NCBI GenBank assembly: GCA_038502055.1
Contig: JAXRKN010000043.1
Coordinates: forward strand, 4,774,001 to 4,838,000
Direction: 5' to 3'
Source: Tanytarsus gracilentus
Taxonomy: Eukaryota; Arthropoda; Insecta; Diptera; Chironomidae
Length of the DNA: 64,000 nucleotides
Shown: positions 13,301-25,296 of the stretch, in pieces
How the letters are laid out: each line of letters begins with the position of its first letter
Numbering within the stretch: position 1 is the first letter of the stretch
Notes under the pieces: generated by a model
Seen by the model: only the letters and a program-made list of their open reading frames with translations
Databases searched by the model: none
Told to the model about the DNA's origin: nothing
Program-made: the position numbers and the translations under genes

Positions 13301-13605
13301 AGTAAATTTTTAACGAATTTACTGTTAGGATACAGTGCTTTTACATCGATATTCTAATTTTTAAACACTGATTTTACATTTTTTTTACTTTTTAATTGCA
13401 TGTTTTTTTAATTTATTTTACATCAAATTTGTAATAGTTTCTTATTTAAAAAATATTGTTTTTACATTTTTATTTTTACATTGACTTTACATTTTTAAAA
13501 CAGTTTTTTTACATTTTTAAAACTATTTTTTTTTATTAACTTTACATTCATTCGTGATTTTACATCGTCTTTACATCGACTTTACAATTTTCGTTGCAGA
13601 TAGGG

Positions 13606-16600
13606 AACAAGATGAAGATGGAAAAATTCTGAAAACTATACGAAAGTTTTGTTCAAAAATTTAATAAAAGTAATATTTTACTTTATCATTTTAAAAATAT
13701 TTAAAAAAAATTTTGTGACGAAGAAATTTAAAAAAGTTTGAAAGTTTTAACAATATTGAGGTTGATTTCAAAAGTTTTAAAATCTTTTAAATATTTAAAA
13801 GTTTCTCAAACTGCTTTAAAAAATTGGTGTTTTTAAAACTTTTTACAACATAATTTTCTCACTTTAAAGTTCACCAAATAAATTTGAATTTTAAATGGTG
13901 GAAAATTCACATTTATTTAACAAAATGAAAATCCTAGAAATTCACGCCTACAAATTCCCATAAGAGTGAATCAAAAATTTAAATTAAAAAAGTTTTGAGT
14001 AAATTTCATGAGCACATTTATGATCTTTTCATGTTAACTGACAAAGTATCATGAACAATAAATAATTGATAATTCCTTAAAGATTTTTCTCTACAATATA
14101 TTATAAGTTTATTACCGAAAGCTCATTGAAAGTTTTGCTACAAATTGTGAGCTGAAGAGCACAATGTTGATGATGATGAAGATTTAGCTTCTCGAAAGAA
14201 ACTTTTTATTATTTCGCATTATGATTCATGCATGATGAGGTTAACTTTCTCTCTTCCCTCAATTTTTTTTGTTGCGTTCAAGGATAAACTTTTCTCTTTT
14301 CAATCATAAAAGCGTAGCAGCAATAAGGGAGTTAACGCCAAAAGCATTTTCACGATTGAATAATTTATGATTGTTTCTTAAGAGTGAAAGATCTTCCGCA
14401 GATATGCATGTGCGTTCTAAGAATATGTTCGACATATTTCTTATATTTGAGAGGGTGCAGTTGGTAAGTTACGTGAGTTGGATGTAAAAATATTTTTCTA
14501 TTTACCATCGTCAAACAAATTTATAAAATATAAGTAAGAAGAAGCTCTTTTGATATTCGTGTGACAAGTGAATTAGTTTCATGTTCTGAAAAGGTTCATT
14601 TTAGTGTGATTGTCCCAAGATACTTAGCATTAAAACAAACTCGAGTGTAGTTGTCATCTAACGAAGGTACCGAAAAAAGTATTTTTCCAAGAGACTTTAA
14701 GTGAAATATGAATAAGTTAGTTGAAAAGTAAAAGTTTATTAAAAGCCATCACGAAGAAATGAAACTCGAATGGAGATTGTATGTGAAGCCAAACACCTGC
14801 TACAATAAATGCTCGAGAGCGCACTAATGTCTGCCTCGACAATGGAATTATTGTATTTTCATAGAGATTATGGACGCAATAGGATAAACTCTTCATAGCA
14901 AATTTTCACATCTCAAAATGCTGTGCTACGTAAGTAAATTTTATCGATGCTCGATATGTGGCGGTGTGATAACTGCTTAAATGTGTCACAGCCAATTGGC
15001 ACATGTCTAAACACGCGTATCTCTTGTCATAAACTTTCTGCCATTTTTTGCCCTCCCCTAATCTCATCGTTGAATGTTTTTATGGGTTGTAAAATTGACA
15101 TTTTATCGCAACATAATATTTTCAGTCTGTGATTTTATTCTTTTTACCTATTGACATGAGCATTGATGATGGCTGTCGCAAAAATCCTTCGGATAACGTA
15201 AAAGACATGCACGTTCACCTATTATAATCCTCCGAGAGATGTAACAAGCTTTTACTGTTATTGAAATTATAAGATTTTCACCCCTCATGTGTAAGAAATT
15301 CAATTTTCACATGCGGAAAAAAATATGCTAATATTTTCATGTAAAGAGGCACAAATAAAGTCGTTTGTTAAAGTGGGAGAAAAGTAAATTTATAGAACAA
15401 CAGTAATTTATTGCGGTATTGTTTACGGAATAAGAGAAGGAAGTGGCTTGATGATGATGTTCTAACAAAGAGGTTGTAAAAATGTTAACGCGACAGCATT
15501 TTGCGTTTAATGCCTCGGAAAATGGCATATAATTAAATCGAGAGCTTTAAGCTGAAGAAGAAGCGAAACTTTTAAATACTTTTTCAGAATTATTTAAGTC
15601 ATTGAAAGGGCTCGAATATCTTCGTAATGAAAGCTGAGAATTTTTCGTTAATGGAATTTTTCAAGACACTTTTCTAAGGAATTTTTATGCGATATTTAAT
15701 GATAATAGCGATAAAGTCAAACTCGTGTACCGGCAACCCTATTAAAATTTAATGAAGGCTTAAAGGGGATTTCAAATAGGAAAGCTTGTTAAAATGTCAT
15801 CAATACACGATTGAAATTTTTTATTCGGCAACGATGTTTTTATAAAATTTCACATGTTTACATTATGCATGACATAATCAAGCAATTCAGAAATAATATT
15901 GATTTCCAACTTCATGCATGAGTTGATTCAAAAAGGGATACTTTGTGGATGTTCTTTATGTGTTCTTTGTCCGAATCCAACACACAAAGATCATAAAGAT
16001 TTTCTTTCATGTTTCTTAAGCTCTGAATAGAAAAAAGCACTAGCACGTGCTTATAATGAAGGTATTCTATAAAGTTTTGCACAGTACAATCGGGATTGGA
16101 GTTTAAGAGAGAGAAAATTGAATTAGCTTTGAAAATGCGATTAAAGTTTTTTCATGCTTCATGAGTACATAGACATGAGAAAGTTTATTTTGTATGTATA
16201 AAGAATAATGGCTTAAACAACACGCCTTAAACGAGCAATTTTCCATCCCTTTCTCTGTATGTTGTTAAGAGTTAAAATGCTGAATGGACTGCAATGATGG
16301 GGAGATTAACTTTGGGTCAAAATTCTCTCTAACGACTTTTCTTCTCTCCTTTATCCGTTTTCACTCAGCGAGAAGGGAATTAAAAAATGGGTTCAAGCCT
16401 CGAGCATTTTTGCATGTTCCTTCGCCAAGTTCTTCAAGCTGCCCAGACAAAAAATTCATTAACGACTGCTGCGAAGATTGCCAAGGGTGACAAATAAAGT
16501 GTAATTTGGGTAATAATGAGGAAAAACAGCAAAAAGCTTTCGAAAAAATTATAGACTTCAATTTTCTCAACGGAATTAATTTTAAAACTTTTATTATAAT

Positions 16601-17890
16601 GATCTCAACGACAGTGGCAAGTCAGTCCATTATTTATTATTATGCAAATTTAGGGTGTCATTTAATATTAATAAATGCCGAAGCTGTCAAAGCCCCCGTG
16701 TTTGTCATAACCACACAATTTTCATTACCATAAGCTCGCAAAATTAAATTATAAGCGCGCGACATTTCGCTACGTTTGCGAATTATATTTAATTGTGGCT
16801 TCATTCGAATTACAATTCATAAACAACCGCCAAGAGGATTATTATAATGTATGCGCGTGTATGTGTCACATAACTATCGCCTATATCGTCGAATAACATC
16901 ACATTATTTCCTCTTTAAGCACTTCAAATCCACTTGCGAAAAACTTTTTTTTGCGGTATTTCATGCTTTAATCGAGCGTCGCTGTGTTACACCACGCGAA
17001 AAAAAAGAAAGCATTTTTTTGTTGATGTTCATCGGGTGAGAATGTGAGGTGGATTCAAGGTTGTTTAAGAAAATAATATGTGAATAATTCTGAGTTTAAA
17101 TTTTATTAAAATATTTTTTGAATTTCAAGTTTAAAATTTTTTATAAAATGATTCACTGAATTTTTCAATTTGCTTACATTACAAAAAAGACAATTTCAAA
17201 TTTTTTTCGTGGTTCTCAAACTTTGTAAAAAATTCATAAATAATAAAACTTTTTCATACTAAGCCAAAAACTCGAAAGCTTTTATTGGATCAACTTTTTT
17301 CACCCCAAAAAGTTTATGCTTTAATATTGAGTAGCGATATCATTTTCTTTCTTAGATATACGGATGAGTTCAATCATGTTTATGGTCTCAGTGCCATGAA
17401 GAGAACTCAATTTTACTTTTTTTGTTATATCCTCATGACAAACTCAGCTAATAAATTTTCATTCCACATGTAAAATAATCCTCTCCGACCTTTTGTCTTT
17501 GGCCTTTAGAGCAAATGAACACATCCCAGACATAAATGAATTTTCTATGTGCGCTTTCGAGAAAATGTACGATAATTATTGTATAAGTAGAATTTATGCG
17601 ACTTTCATGTCGAAAGAAAGGAGCGTCTCGTGCATTAAAGCACAACAGCTTGACACAATAATTCAATTTTATGCTTTGAAACCAAATTCTACTAGATATA
17701 AAGAATTTCACATGATCTGCCGCATAAAAAAACCTCTGTACAGCATTTAATAATGCAACAGTTTTATGGGTGCAATTAAGTCGGGTTGAACATTGTAATT
17801 ATATTGCTTTTTCGGTTGTACTTTTTCAGCATTGAAATTTGTATCTCATTTGTAGATGGGAAAAAAAGTTGGACGCGCTCCAAATCGAGA
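13606..17890. other. Noncoding stretch, nothing recognised
   Basis: No supported exon was found. A 62-base segment at 14402-14463 has good acceptor and donor sites but no recognisable coding content. An 85-codon frame at 17493-17750 has no resemblance I can name and begins at a non-ATG codon. Confidence 0.45.
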
Positions 17891-17909
17891 TATTATTATT
17901 ATTATTATT
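17891..17909 (+). repeat. (TAT)n microsatellite
   Basis: A short run of about six TAT/ATT trinucleotide units. Confidence 0.85.
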
Positions 17910-18358
17910 TTTGCGGGTTTTCATGTAAGTAAAAAGCCTCCAAAGGGGATAAAAACTTAATTTTTATAAAATTGAAAAAGTTAAATTGCCGGGATTTAAA
18001 TAGAAGTGGATAGTGTAATTGAGCGAGCTCCTTTAAGATCCTTGATTTTTAGAAGAAGAGTTACAATTTACGAAGTGGAGTAGTAAACTAAGAAAATGAA
18101 TATATAATTTGCGGTTGTTGGATTTACGGAAAAAAAAAAGAGTTCTTACTGATCGTAAAATTTGGTTTCTCTAGAAATTTACGCGTAAAAAACTTCTTAT
18201 GAAATTGGGGGGGGTTTTTTTTTTGTAAAATTGTCAAATTAAAATTACTGATATTAAAAAAAAAAAAATTAAAAAAAATTTGTTTGGAAACTTTTTTCAG
18301 AAGAAAAAGAGAAAGAAAATTATTGTATTGAATATGAGATTGAACTATGAGAAATTTT

Positions 18359-18733
18359 CTAAATTTTTTTTTTGTGGTGGCAAATTATCTTTTTATTTTG
18401 TGAGAAACAAATTTTTTTTTTGTTATCTCGAGCAAGCTTATCGGTAACTTCTTTTATCTTCCCCAGCTCGTTTTGCATCACTGATGTTTGCTTGGCCATT
18501 TCGAATGACAATTGTTGGCTTATTTCTGTTGTCAAAAGTTGTCTCATCTGATCGATTGTACCTTTTTGAGATGCGTCCATTGCCATAATAAGTTCATTCT
18601 TTGTTTGTTTTAGTTGATCCTCGTAATTTGGCGATTGAGCGACTTTTTGGTGGTCGCGTTTTTTTGAAGGTGGAGGTGTCTCATTTTGCGATTTTGTTTC
18701 CGATTGAATTTTGTTGACTGGAGATCTTTTCAT
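18359..18733 (-). pseudogene. Coiled-coil ORF fragment, retroelement ORF1-like remnant
   Basis: A 124-codon frame starts with an ATG. The first 40 residues are basic and proline-rich (PPPSKKRDH), followed by a heptad-like coiled-coil segment rich in Q, E, K and L (residues about 38-100). The end dissolves into A-run-encoded lysines. This layout resembles the start of a non-LTR retrotransposon ORF1, but no zinc knuckle, RRM or reverse transcriptase follows. Homopolymer blocks (G8, T10, A13) lie downstream at about 18207-18270. It is therefore probably a broken fragment, and the family is not identified. An opposite-strand 55-codon frame starts at the same CATG palindrome (18731-18734). Confidence 0.35.
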
Positions 18734-21151
18734 GGCTCTGAAAGCAAAGGAAGTCGCATGCGAAGGAAAAATCGATATAAGTGTAGACGCTTATGGCAAA
18801 GAAATCGAATTTATAGGAATTTTTCACCTTCAAGAGGCATTCACAGTGCCTTGTATTTATTTAAACTGCGGTCGTCTTTTTTGGGTCGCTCCGTAAAGAT
18901 CCTTAATTACGTCACTCTGAAAACACAATTATCACAAGTGAAGCTCTTTCGATACTTGAAGAAATAGTCTCAATGGAATATCTGCACCTTTTAAATAATA
19001 AAATTTTGCCTTGAAAAAATTTTTTACTGTCCCACGATGCGGAGGTTAAATTTTGTAGATCCGTTTTTTTTCCAATTAACTGTCTATTAGATGATTAACA
19101 ACTCGAATTTCACTCTCTGTCAACTGCAGGACCGATTAACATTATTTTTTTTCAGAAATTTTTTTAATTAAGTAACTTTTTTCCACTTTAAAACAATTAA
19201 ATAAAATTTAGACGAATGACCTTGATGACGTCACGTACGCTTTTATTTCCCACCAAATGTTAATTTTCCCTCACATATATGTTGCAACACTATAAAAGGC
19301 TATTTTTTTCGAAATCATGAGCATAATTAATCGTTTAAAGCTGTGTACATTTTGTGAAGAGTTGTAGAACGAAAGAAAGCGTGTGACATATTGCATGATT
19401 TATTATCCAGGGACCCTGATCTCACCAAACATTTTTTTATCATTCTTTTTTTCACTTTCGCACCTTTTCTACGACCTACTAAATTTTCCATCCAACGTTA
19501 CGATTATCATAATGATAATACACTTTATCATCCACAAATTTAATTTAATTTAATATAATATAAATTGCGCAAGTCGCTTACTCACTTAGCGAAAGGAGCG
19601 TTGAATGGTGAAGGCACGAGGTTGACAGCAAGATGATGGAAAGAATATTTACATTTTAGATTATTATAAATTGAAGAAGAGGGGAAACAGTTGGAAGTGA
19701 AAGTCACTTTTTCATGAGGCACCCTCAGTTGGTTGAGAGGATGAAAGAAATTGAAAAGTTCAAAAAATCCTTAAAAAATACAACGTGAAAACTTTTTTTA
19801 TAAAATGGAAAATTTAAATAATTTTTTCTCATTTAATTTCATTACAATTAAAATTTTTACAACCTCAAAAACTTTTTTAAAGTAAATTGTAACAAGATTT
19901 TAAAAGCTCACAGAAAAAGTTTCGTTCACCCTAAAAAGTTTCAATCAATAGCTTCATGTTGAAAATACACAGCACGAAATTTGAGCAAGAAGAAGGTTTA
20001 TGAAAAATGTTTCCCATCTCTCTTCTTGAAATTGGAAAATTCTTATGGAAATTCCATAAAATGTTCTCTTCGTTATCCTCATCACCACACACCTAAAACC
20101 TCAACTAAATTGATTTGCGTAAATTTTCAACTTTAAATTCGATTTTCTGACCTCTGTCTGGCTTGGAAAAGAATTTTTTTCAAGCTCTCACTCTTATGAT
20201 TATTTCAGTAAAGAAAAGTGATCGATGTAAAGAGCACACATGAATACACCCTTTGGCCTTCGAAACGAATTGAAGGGTTAAAAGTTGTATGCTTTTGTAT
20301 GTGTGGAAGCTTTACTTTGAAAGGATCTTTTTATTTATGTTTCTAACCAAAATTTACCTTCATCTCATGTGAAAGGCAGACATCCCCCACAATATCATAA
20401 ACTTGTGTCCGTAAAGCTTTTGAACCCTCCTCACCTTCGTCGTAATTAGTTATCGTTTATAGCTCGAGAGAGAATTATTTTATTCCATCCGAACCTGACC
20501 CGTAATTAAAATTTATTTAACCTTTAAATTTAAGTTAATTAAAAGTTATTAGAGCGAATTTTTATTTTAACATTTTTAATTGAGGTTAAGCTAATTTGAA
20601 TTATTTATCCGTAAACTGATTTAAAAAAATTCTTGTTTGAACTTTTTACATTTTGATGATAAAAAATTCCAAAACAAAGCAAGTCCTTCAAGGCAATTAT
20701 GGTTAATATTTTTAATGAACCAAAGCATACCTTATGAACTTTGTCGGATGGAAAAGAGTCTTATAAAATTTCACCCTAAAAATTTCCTTCCGTTTAAGGC
20801 AAATTAAATCATACGTGATTAAATTCAGAGCTCAAATTTCCACCCAAGCATGACAAACTTTTTTCCCCCTTTTCTTTTGTGAATGTTTGTTAATTAAATG
20901 AAACAAGTTCGAGTTTCACGAAACGAAAATTATCTTGAAGCTATTTTATAAGATTTCCTTGATAATATTGCGAGAAGTCTTCGTCACCACCAGCAGCGAA
21001 TTAAATCAGCATTTACGGCATTTCCTTTCAAAGCTTTGATAAATAGAAATCTTAATTAAGCGTGATGTCGAAAAGTGCGAAAAAAGAGAAAGAACGAAAA
21101 AAACATTAAAATGAATGAAATTTGATGAAAGTATTTTTTTTTGATCCGCAG
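18734..21151. other. Noncoding stretch immediately before the CASK exons
   Basis: AT-rich sequence with no exon encoding an L27 or kinase segment of CASK. It ends in the acceptor TTGATCCGCAG at 21151. Confidence 0.5.
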
Positions 21152-24100
21152 GCTCTGTTGCACACGCATGATGTTGTCGCTCGCGAAGTGTATGGCGACG
21201 AAGCTCTTCGTGTCACACCACCTCCACTTCAACCGTATCTTAATGGCGGAGACGAAGTGGATAATATGACAGATAATGGCGAGCTTCAGCACGTCACGCG
21301 CGTTCGACTCGTTCAGTTCCAAAAGAACACCGATGAGCCGATGGGTATTACCCTCAAAATGACTGAAGACGGTCGATGCATCGTTGCTCGAATCATGCAC
21401 GGTGGAATGATTCATCGTCAGGCGACTCTGCATGTTGGCGATGAAATTCGTGAAATTAATGGCCAGCCAGTGCAGAATCAAACCGTTAGTCAATTACAAA
21501 GATTACTGGTGAGGACATGACCAATAAATTGCGAATGTCTTTAACTATTTTTATTTAATTTTTTGCAGCGTGACGCTAGAGGCTCAATAACATTTAAGAT
21601 AGTTCCTTCATACAGAAGTGCACCGCCACCATGCGAGGTATGTGTTGTGATATGTTAATTGATCTCACAATAGAATTTTGCACAATAGATAGTCAAAATA
21701 ATTTTAATTAGCACACACTAACCCCTTGAATAAATTTCCTCATCATGCACGCATACAGTTATTCAGGATTAGACCAGCGCCAGTTTTAGTAAGTACATCA
21801 TGAACACGCCCCAAAGCAGTACATGATGCTGCATTTCTCTTCATTATGAACACACGTGTAGATTATCCAATTATCTTCAGCATATCCCTCTCGTAATAAC
21901 TTAAAAAAATCATGTGAAAGCAAGAAAAAATAAATTTTCGTTTAAAACTTTTTAAATTAACAAATTTTTATTACATTTCTCTTCTCGCTAGATTTTCGTT
22001 CGAGCGCTTTTTGATTATGATCCACTGGATGACGATTTAATTCCATGCGCACAAGCTGGCATCGCGTTTCGTATTGGCGATATTTTACAGGTAAAATACA
22101 AAAACTTTTTAATGTCCTGCATAATTTAAAAGGTCCACTTATAAATCAATAAAATTAATTTTCCTTCAGATTATAAGCAAAGATGATCATCACTGGTGGC
22201 AAGCACGTCACGATACTGCAGGCGGTTCTGCTGGTTTGATTCCATCGCCCGAGCTACAAGAGTGGCGCACCGCATGTCAATCAGCCGATAAAACGAAATC
22301 GGAACAAGGTGAGATAAAATTTCAAATTCAAATCCGAATTTTATAATTAAGTCAATGTCATGGTGTAAAATTATTCATTATCTACCTCATTAAAATCGTT
22401 GTGTGATTGCTTATAAAAATTTTAATTTCTCATGAGAAAAATGTGTTGAAATTGGTATTAAATAATTTAAGAATTTCACTAATTAAGTTATTTTTTGGCA
22501 ATGGACAGAAGAAATTTAAAGTTGAATGAAAAATTAACTTGAAAAAGAAGTTTGAAATTACTTAAAAAATTAAAGCATAACTAATTTTATAAATAACTTT
22601 TAGTCATGATTTCTTTTCCATCTATTTCTGTTAAAGCATCTTGATTAGGAATTTAATTATTTAAAAAAAAAGTTGCGAGTTTCAACTCAAAGCATATCAT
22701 ATCGCTCATTATTTTTTCGTAGTCGTTTCAGAATATTGAATGTCACATTAAAAGCAAAAAAACTCTTTAAAAATGAAGATAAAGAAATATTTTTTTGTGT
22801 ATGCAGCTTTTTTTAAGGTGTATACAGTTGTTATCATTAGGGAGTTGACATATATGCAAAATCGTGAGAAAATGTCAAAGATTTTCTTCATAAAAATATT
22901 TTTTGTTACGTTTCCGTTCATTCTTGATGTTTATTCATTTTTCATGTATTTTTTATCTCTATTTTTTCTCTCAATACATGTCAAATTGCTTTTCATCAAC
23001 CTTTGTCTTGTTTTCTTCACATCTTCTATGTTCGTCCTTGTCCATCACAAAAAAAATATCCACCCTTAACTCGACATGTACATGTTTTTTCTTTGCACGG
23101 TAAAAATCACATTGCACACTAAAAAATTCTTCACTCATCGCCTCTCAAACATCCATCGTTAAAATCATGAAAAAATATGTCAAATGACTCGAATTTATTC
23201 CACACATGTCCTTCACTTCCTTCTTCCCTCGCTATAAAAAAAAACATTATCAGGCGAAGCTGCTCCAGGTTGTTCTGCTCACGAAGATGGATGTGATGGC
23301 TCAACAGGTATTGAAAAGCAAATAAAAAAGAGTTAATAGGTTTCCTTTCTTTTGATTTAATTTTTATCTCACGTCTTTTCCTGATAATGTCCTCCTTCAC
23401 TTTAATTTCCCTTTAAAGACTTTTTTTATGGGTTTTGTTCTGGCTTTGTTTTATCTGAGCGGGTCTGAATGTGAACGTGTGAGGTGAAACTTTTTTTGGA
23501 CGATAAAAAATTATTGTTCATGACTGAAATTTTTAATTTCAATGAATTATTTTAATTAAATAAAATTCAGCCATTTTATATTCGAAAATACATTTTATTT
23601 ACGTTTCATATAAAATGAGTTTCAATAATGTCAGCTCATGCATAAATGAGCCACAAAATTAGAGTAAATATCCTAAAAAGTTCCACCTCTAAAATTTGCA
23701 GACCTCCAGAGGCGTTTTTCAATCCAAATTTATTTGCACGAAAATAGGTTAATTTTTTTTTATATTCCACCAAACTTTTTTGATAATTTAATCTATTTAG
23801 CAATATTTTTATATTATAAACCTGTTTTATCGGAGCAGCAAGCAGCAATAAAATAAAATAAAATTTTTTTATAATAAACGAGCGCAAGCACATGTGTGAA
23901 AATTTTTACCTCTCGTCAAATTTTATGCATGAAGTGTAAAAAATATTCGAAAATGCAATTAGAATAAAATTGCTTTTTTATTTGATTGGCTTTTGATGTT
24001 GTTTTTGGAAAGTTGCACTCACAGGCAAAAGGTTGAGTGTACGTGATGTTGATGAAGCACTTTTTAACTTTTAAGTCTCTCTTTTTAATTAGTTTTCACA

Positions 24101-25296
24101 TCACAGAAATTAATTTTTTCCCTTTTTTAAATTATAAAAGCTTTTTTGGCTGTGATTTTAAAAAAGATTTTCTTACGCTTTCAAGCGGAGAGAATTAATG
24201 GCGACAGTTGTCACAATATTGTCAGCAATTTATTTTCAATTACATTTCTCCTTTCTCTCCATCTCTCTGTAGTCAATTGTTCCATCTTTAGTCGTAAGAA
24301 GAAACAATGCCGAGACAAATATTTGGCAAAGCACAATGCCGTATTCGATCAGCTGGATTTGGTGACATATGAGGAGGTGGTGAAAGTTCCAGGTTGGTGT
24401 ACGAGACATGCAATTTCAATCGAATTCAAACATTGGAATTTAATTAAATTTTTTGCTCCACAGTGAACGATCCAACGTTCCAAAGACGCACACTAGTTTT
24501 ACTTGGCGCTCACGGAGTCGGTCGCCGTCACATAAAAAATACACTGATTGCCAAATATCCCGACAAATATGCTTACCCCATTCCTCGTGAGTTCAAAATA
24601 AATTTTATCTCATAAAAATATTTTATTCTAAATTCCCACAGACACGACCCGACCGCAACGACCTGACGAGGAAAACGGTCGAAGCTACTATTTTATATCG
24701 CACGACGAGATGATGTCGGACATTTCTGCAAACGAATATCTCGAGTATGGAACGCATGAGGATGCAATGTATGGCACAAAGCTCGACACCATTCGAAGAA
24801 TTCACGGTGAGGGTAAGATGGCGATACTCGATGTTGAGCCACAAGCCCTAAAGATCCTTCGTACAGCTGAGTTTACGCCATACGTGGTATTTATTGCTGC
24901 ACCGTCTCTTCAAAATATTGCTGATGTGAGTACGGTCGGTTGTTATGCGACGCAAATATTTCAACATATTTTACAATTTTTATCCGAGTCTAAAAATTTA
25001 TGATTTATTTTCTTTAATCAGTATGATGGAAGCTTGGAACGTTTAGGAAAGGAGTCTGAAATGCTTCGAACGGCATACGGTCACTACTTTGATCTTACAA
25101 TTGTGAACAATGACATCGGCGAAACGATAGCAAAGCTAGAAAACGCAATCGATACAGTTCAATCGACACCACAATGGGTTCCGGTTTCATGGCTGTAAGT
25201 GAAATTTACTAATTAAAATTTAATCACATTAAAATCCGTAAGCAAAAATTTATTTATGGTAATTAAAAATTCCTTTCATTATTTTCCAGATACTGA
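21152..25296 (+). CDS. CASK: CASK, C-terminal half (L27 end, PDZ, SH3, guanylate-kinase-like)
   Basis: CASK is a membrane-associated guanylate kinase scaffold at synapses and junctions. The nine constitutive exons are 21152-21508, 21569-21637, 21992-22090, 22170-22308, 24273-24392, 24464-24586, 24642-24925, 25022-25194 and 25290-25296, all with GT-AG boundaries. They encode 456 residues. The first 20 or so finish the second L27 region (ALLHTHDVVAREVYGDEA). The PDZ domain covers about 48-132 (VTRVRLVQFQKN, MGITLKM), and the SH3 domain about 143-205. The HOOK/band-4.1 segment VNCSIFSRKKKQC is at about 222-234. The guanylate-kinase domain is about 263-450, with the degenerate loop GAHGVGRRHIKNTL, and the protein ends PQWVPVSWLY. 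The kinase domain and first L27 are absent from the window and must lie upstream of base 1 or be unrecognised. The match to recalled fly and human CASK is near line-by-line. Confidence 0.97.
21759..21788 (+). other. CASK: Candidate 30-nt CASK micro-exon between PDZ and SH3
   Basis: A 30-base open segment encoding LFRIRPAPVL sits in the intron between the PDZ and SH3 exons. It has an acceptor GCATACAG, a branch-point-like CACTAAC about 40 bases upstream, and a near-perfect donor GTAAGTAC. It starts and ends in phase 0, matching the flanking exons (ending 21637, starting 21992), so inclusion adds ten residues without a frameshift. Confidence 0.6.
22309..23253 (+). other. CASK intronic stretch before the cassette exon
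   Basis: AT-rich intron sequence. Open frames of 66-98 codons at 22773-23103 are hydrophobic F/Y/I-rich translations of T-runs and are not credible genes. Confidence 0.6.
23254..23307 (+). other. CASK: Candidate 54-nt CASK cassette exon before the HOOK segment
   Basis: The acceptor CATTATCAG and a donor GTATTG flank a 54-base segment that is open in the required phase (1 to 1). It would insert 18 residues (GEAAPGCSAHEDGCDGST, counting the split codon) between the SH3 end at 22308 and the HOOK exon at 24273. It is clearly less AT-rich than the surrounding intron. Without it, the flanking exons join directly to give ...KSEQ-VNCSIF, the form I recall for fly CASK. Confidence 0.6.
23308..24272 (+). 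other. CASK intron, nothing further recognised
   Basis: AT-rich intron ending at the acceptor CTCTCTGTAG. No additional phase-compatible exon was noticed. Confidence 0.6.

Larger units (their letters stand above)
10628..13605. mobile_element. Foldback-type element with terminal inverted repeats and internal tandem arrays
   Basis: The left end begins CCCTATTTGCACCGAAATTG. The right end, read on the minus strand, begins CCCTATCTGCAACGAAAATTG. The two ends stay similar for about 45-60 bases, both continuing into TGTAAA-rich sequence with a shared GACGATGTAAAAT word. The left half is built from TGTAAAA words on the plus strand, and the right half from the complement TTTTACA, so the whole 3-kb unit is a giant imperfect inverted repeat. 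No transposase frame is visible, and I could not find a clean target-site duplication outside the ends. It resembles non-autonomous foldback or satellite-bearing DNA transposons. A superfamily cannot be assigned from the sequence alone. Confidence 0.75.

Noticed and set aside
14402..14463. 62-base exon-like segment with acceptor TTCCGCAG and donor GTAAGT
   Set aside because: The translation has no CASK or other similarity, and its length does not preserve phase; likely a cryptic splice pair.
17493..17750. 85-codon plus-strand frame
   Set aside because: It starts at a non-ATG codon, has no recognisable motif, and an opposite-strand frame of similar size overlaps it.
22773..23103. Two overlapping hydrophobic frames in a CASK intron
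   Set aside because: They are F/I/Y/L-rich translations of T-runs inside a well-supported intron.
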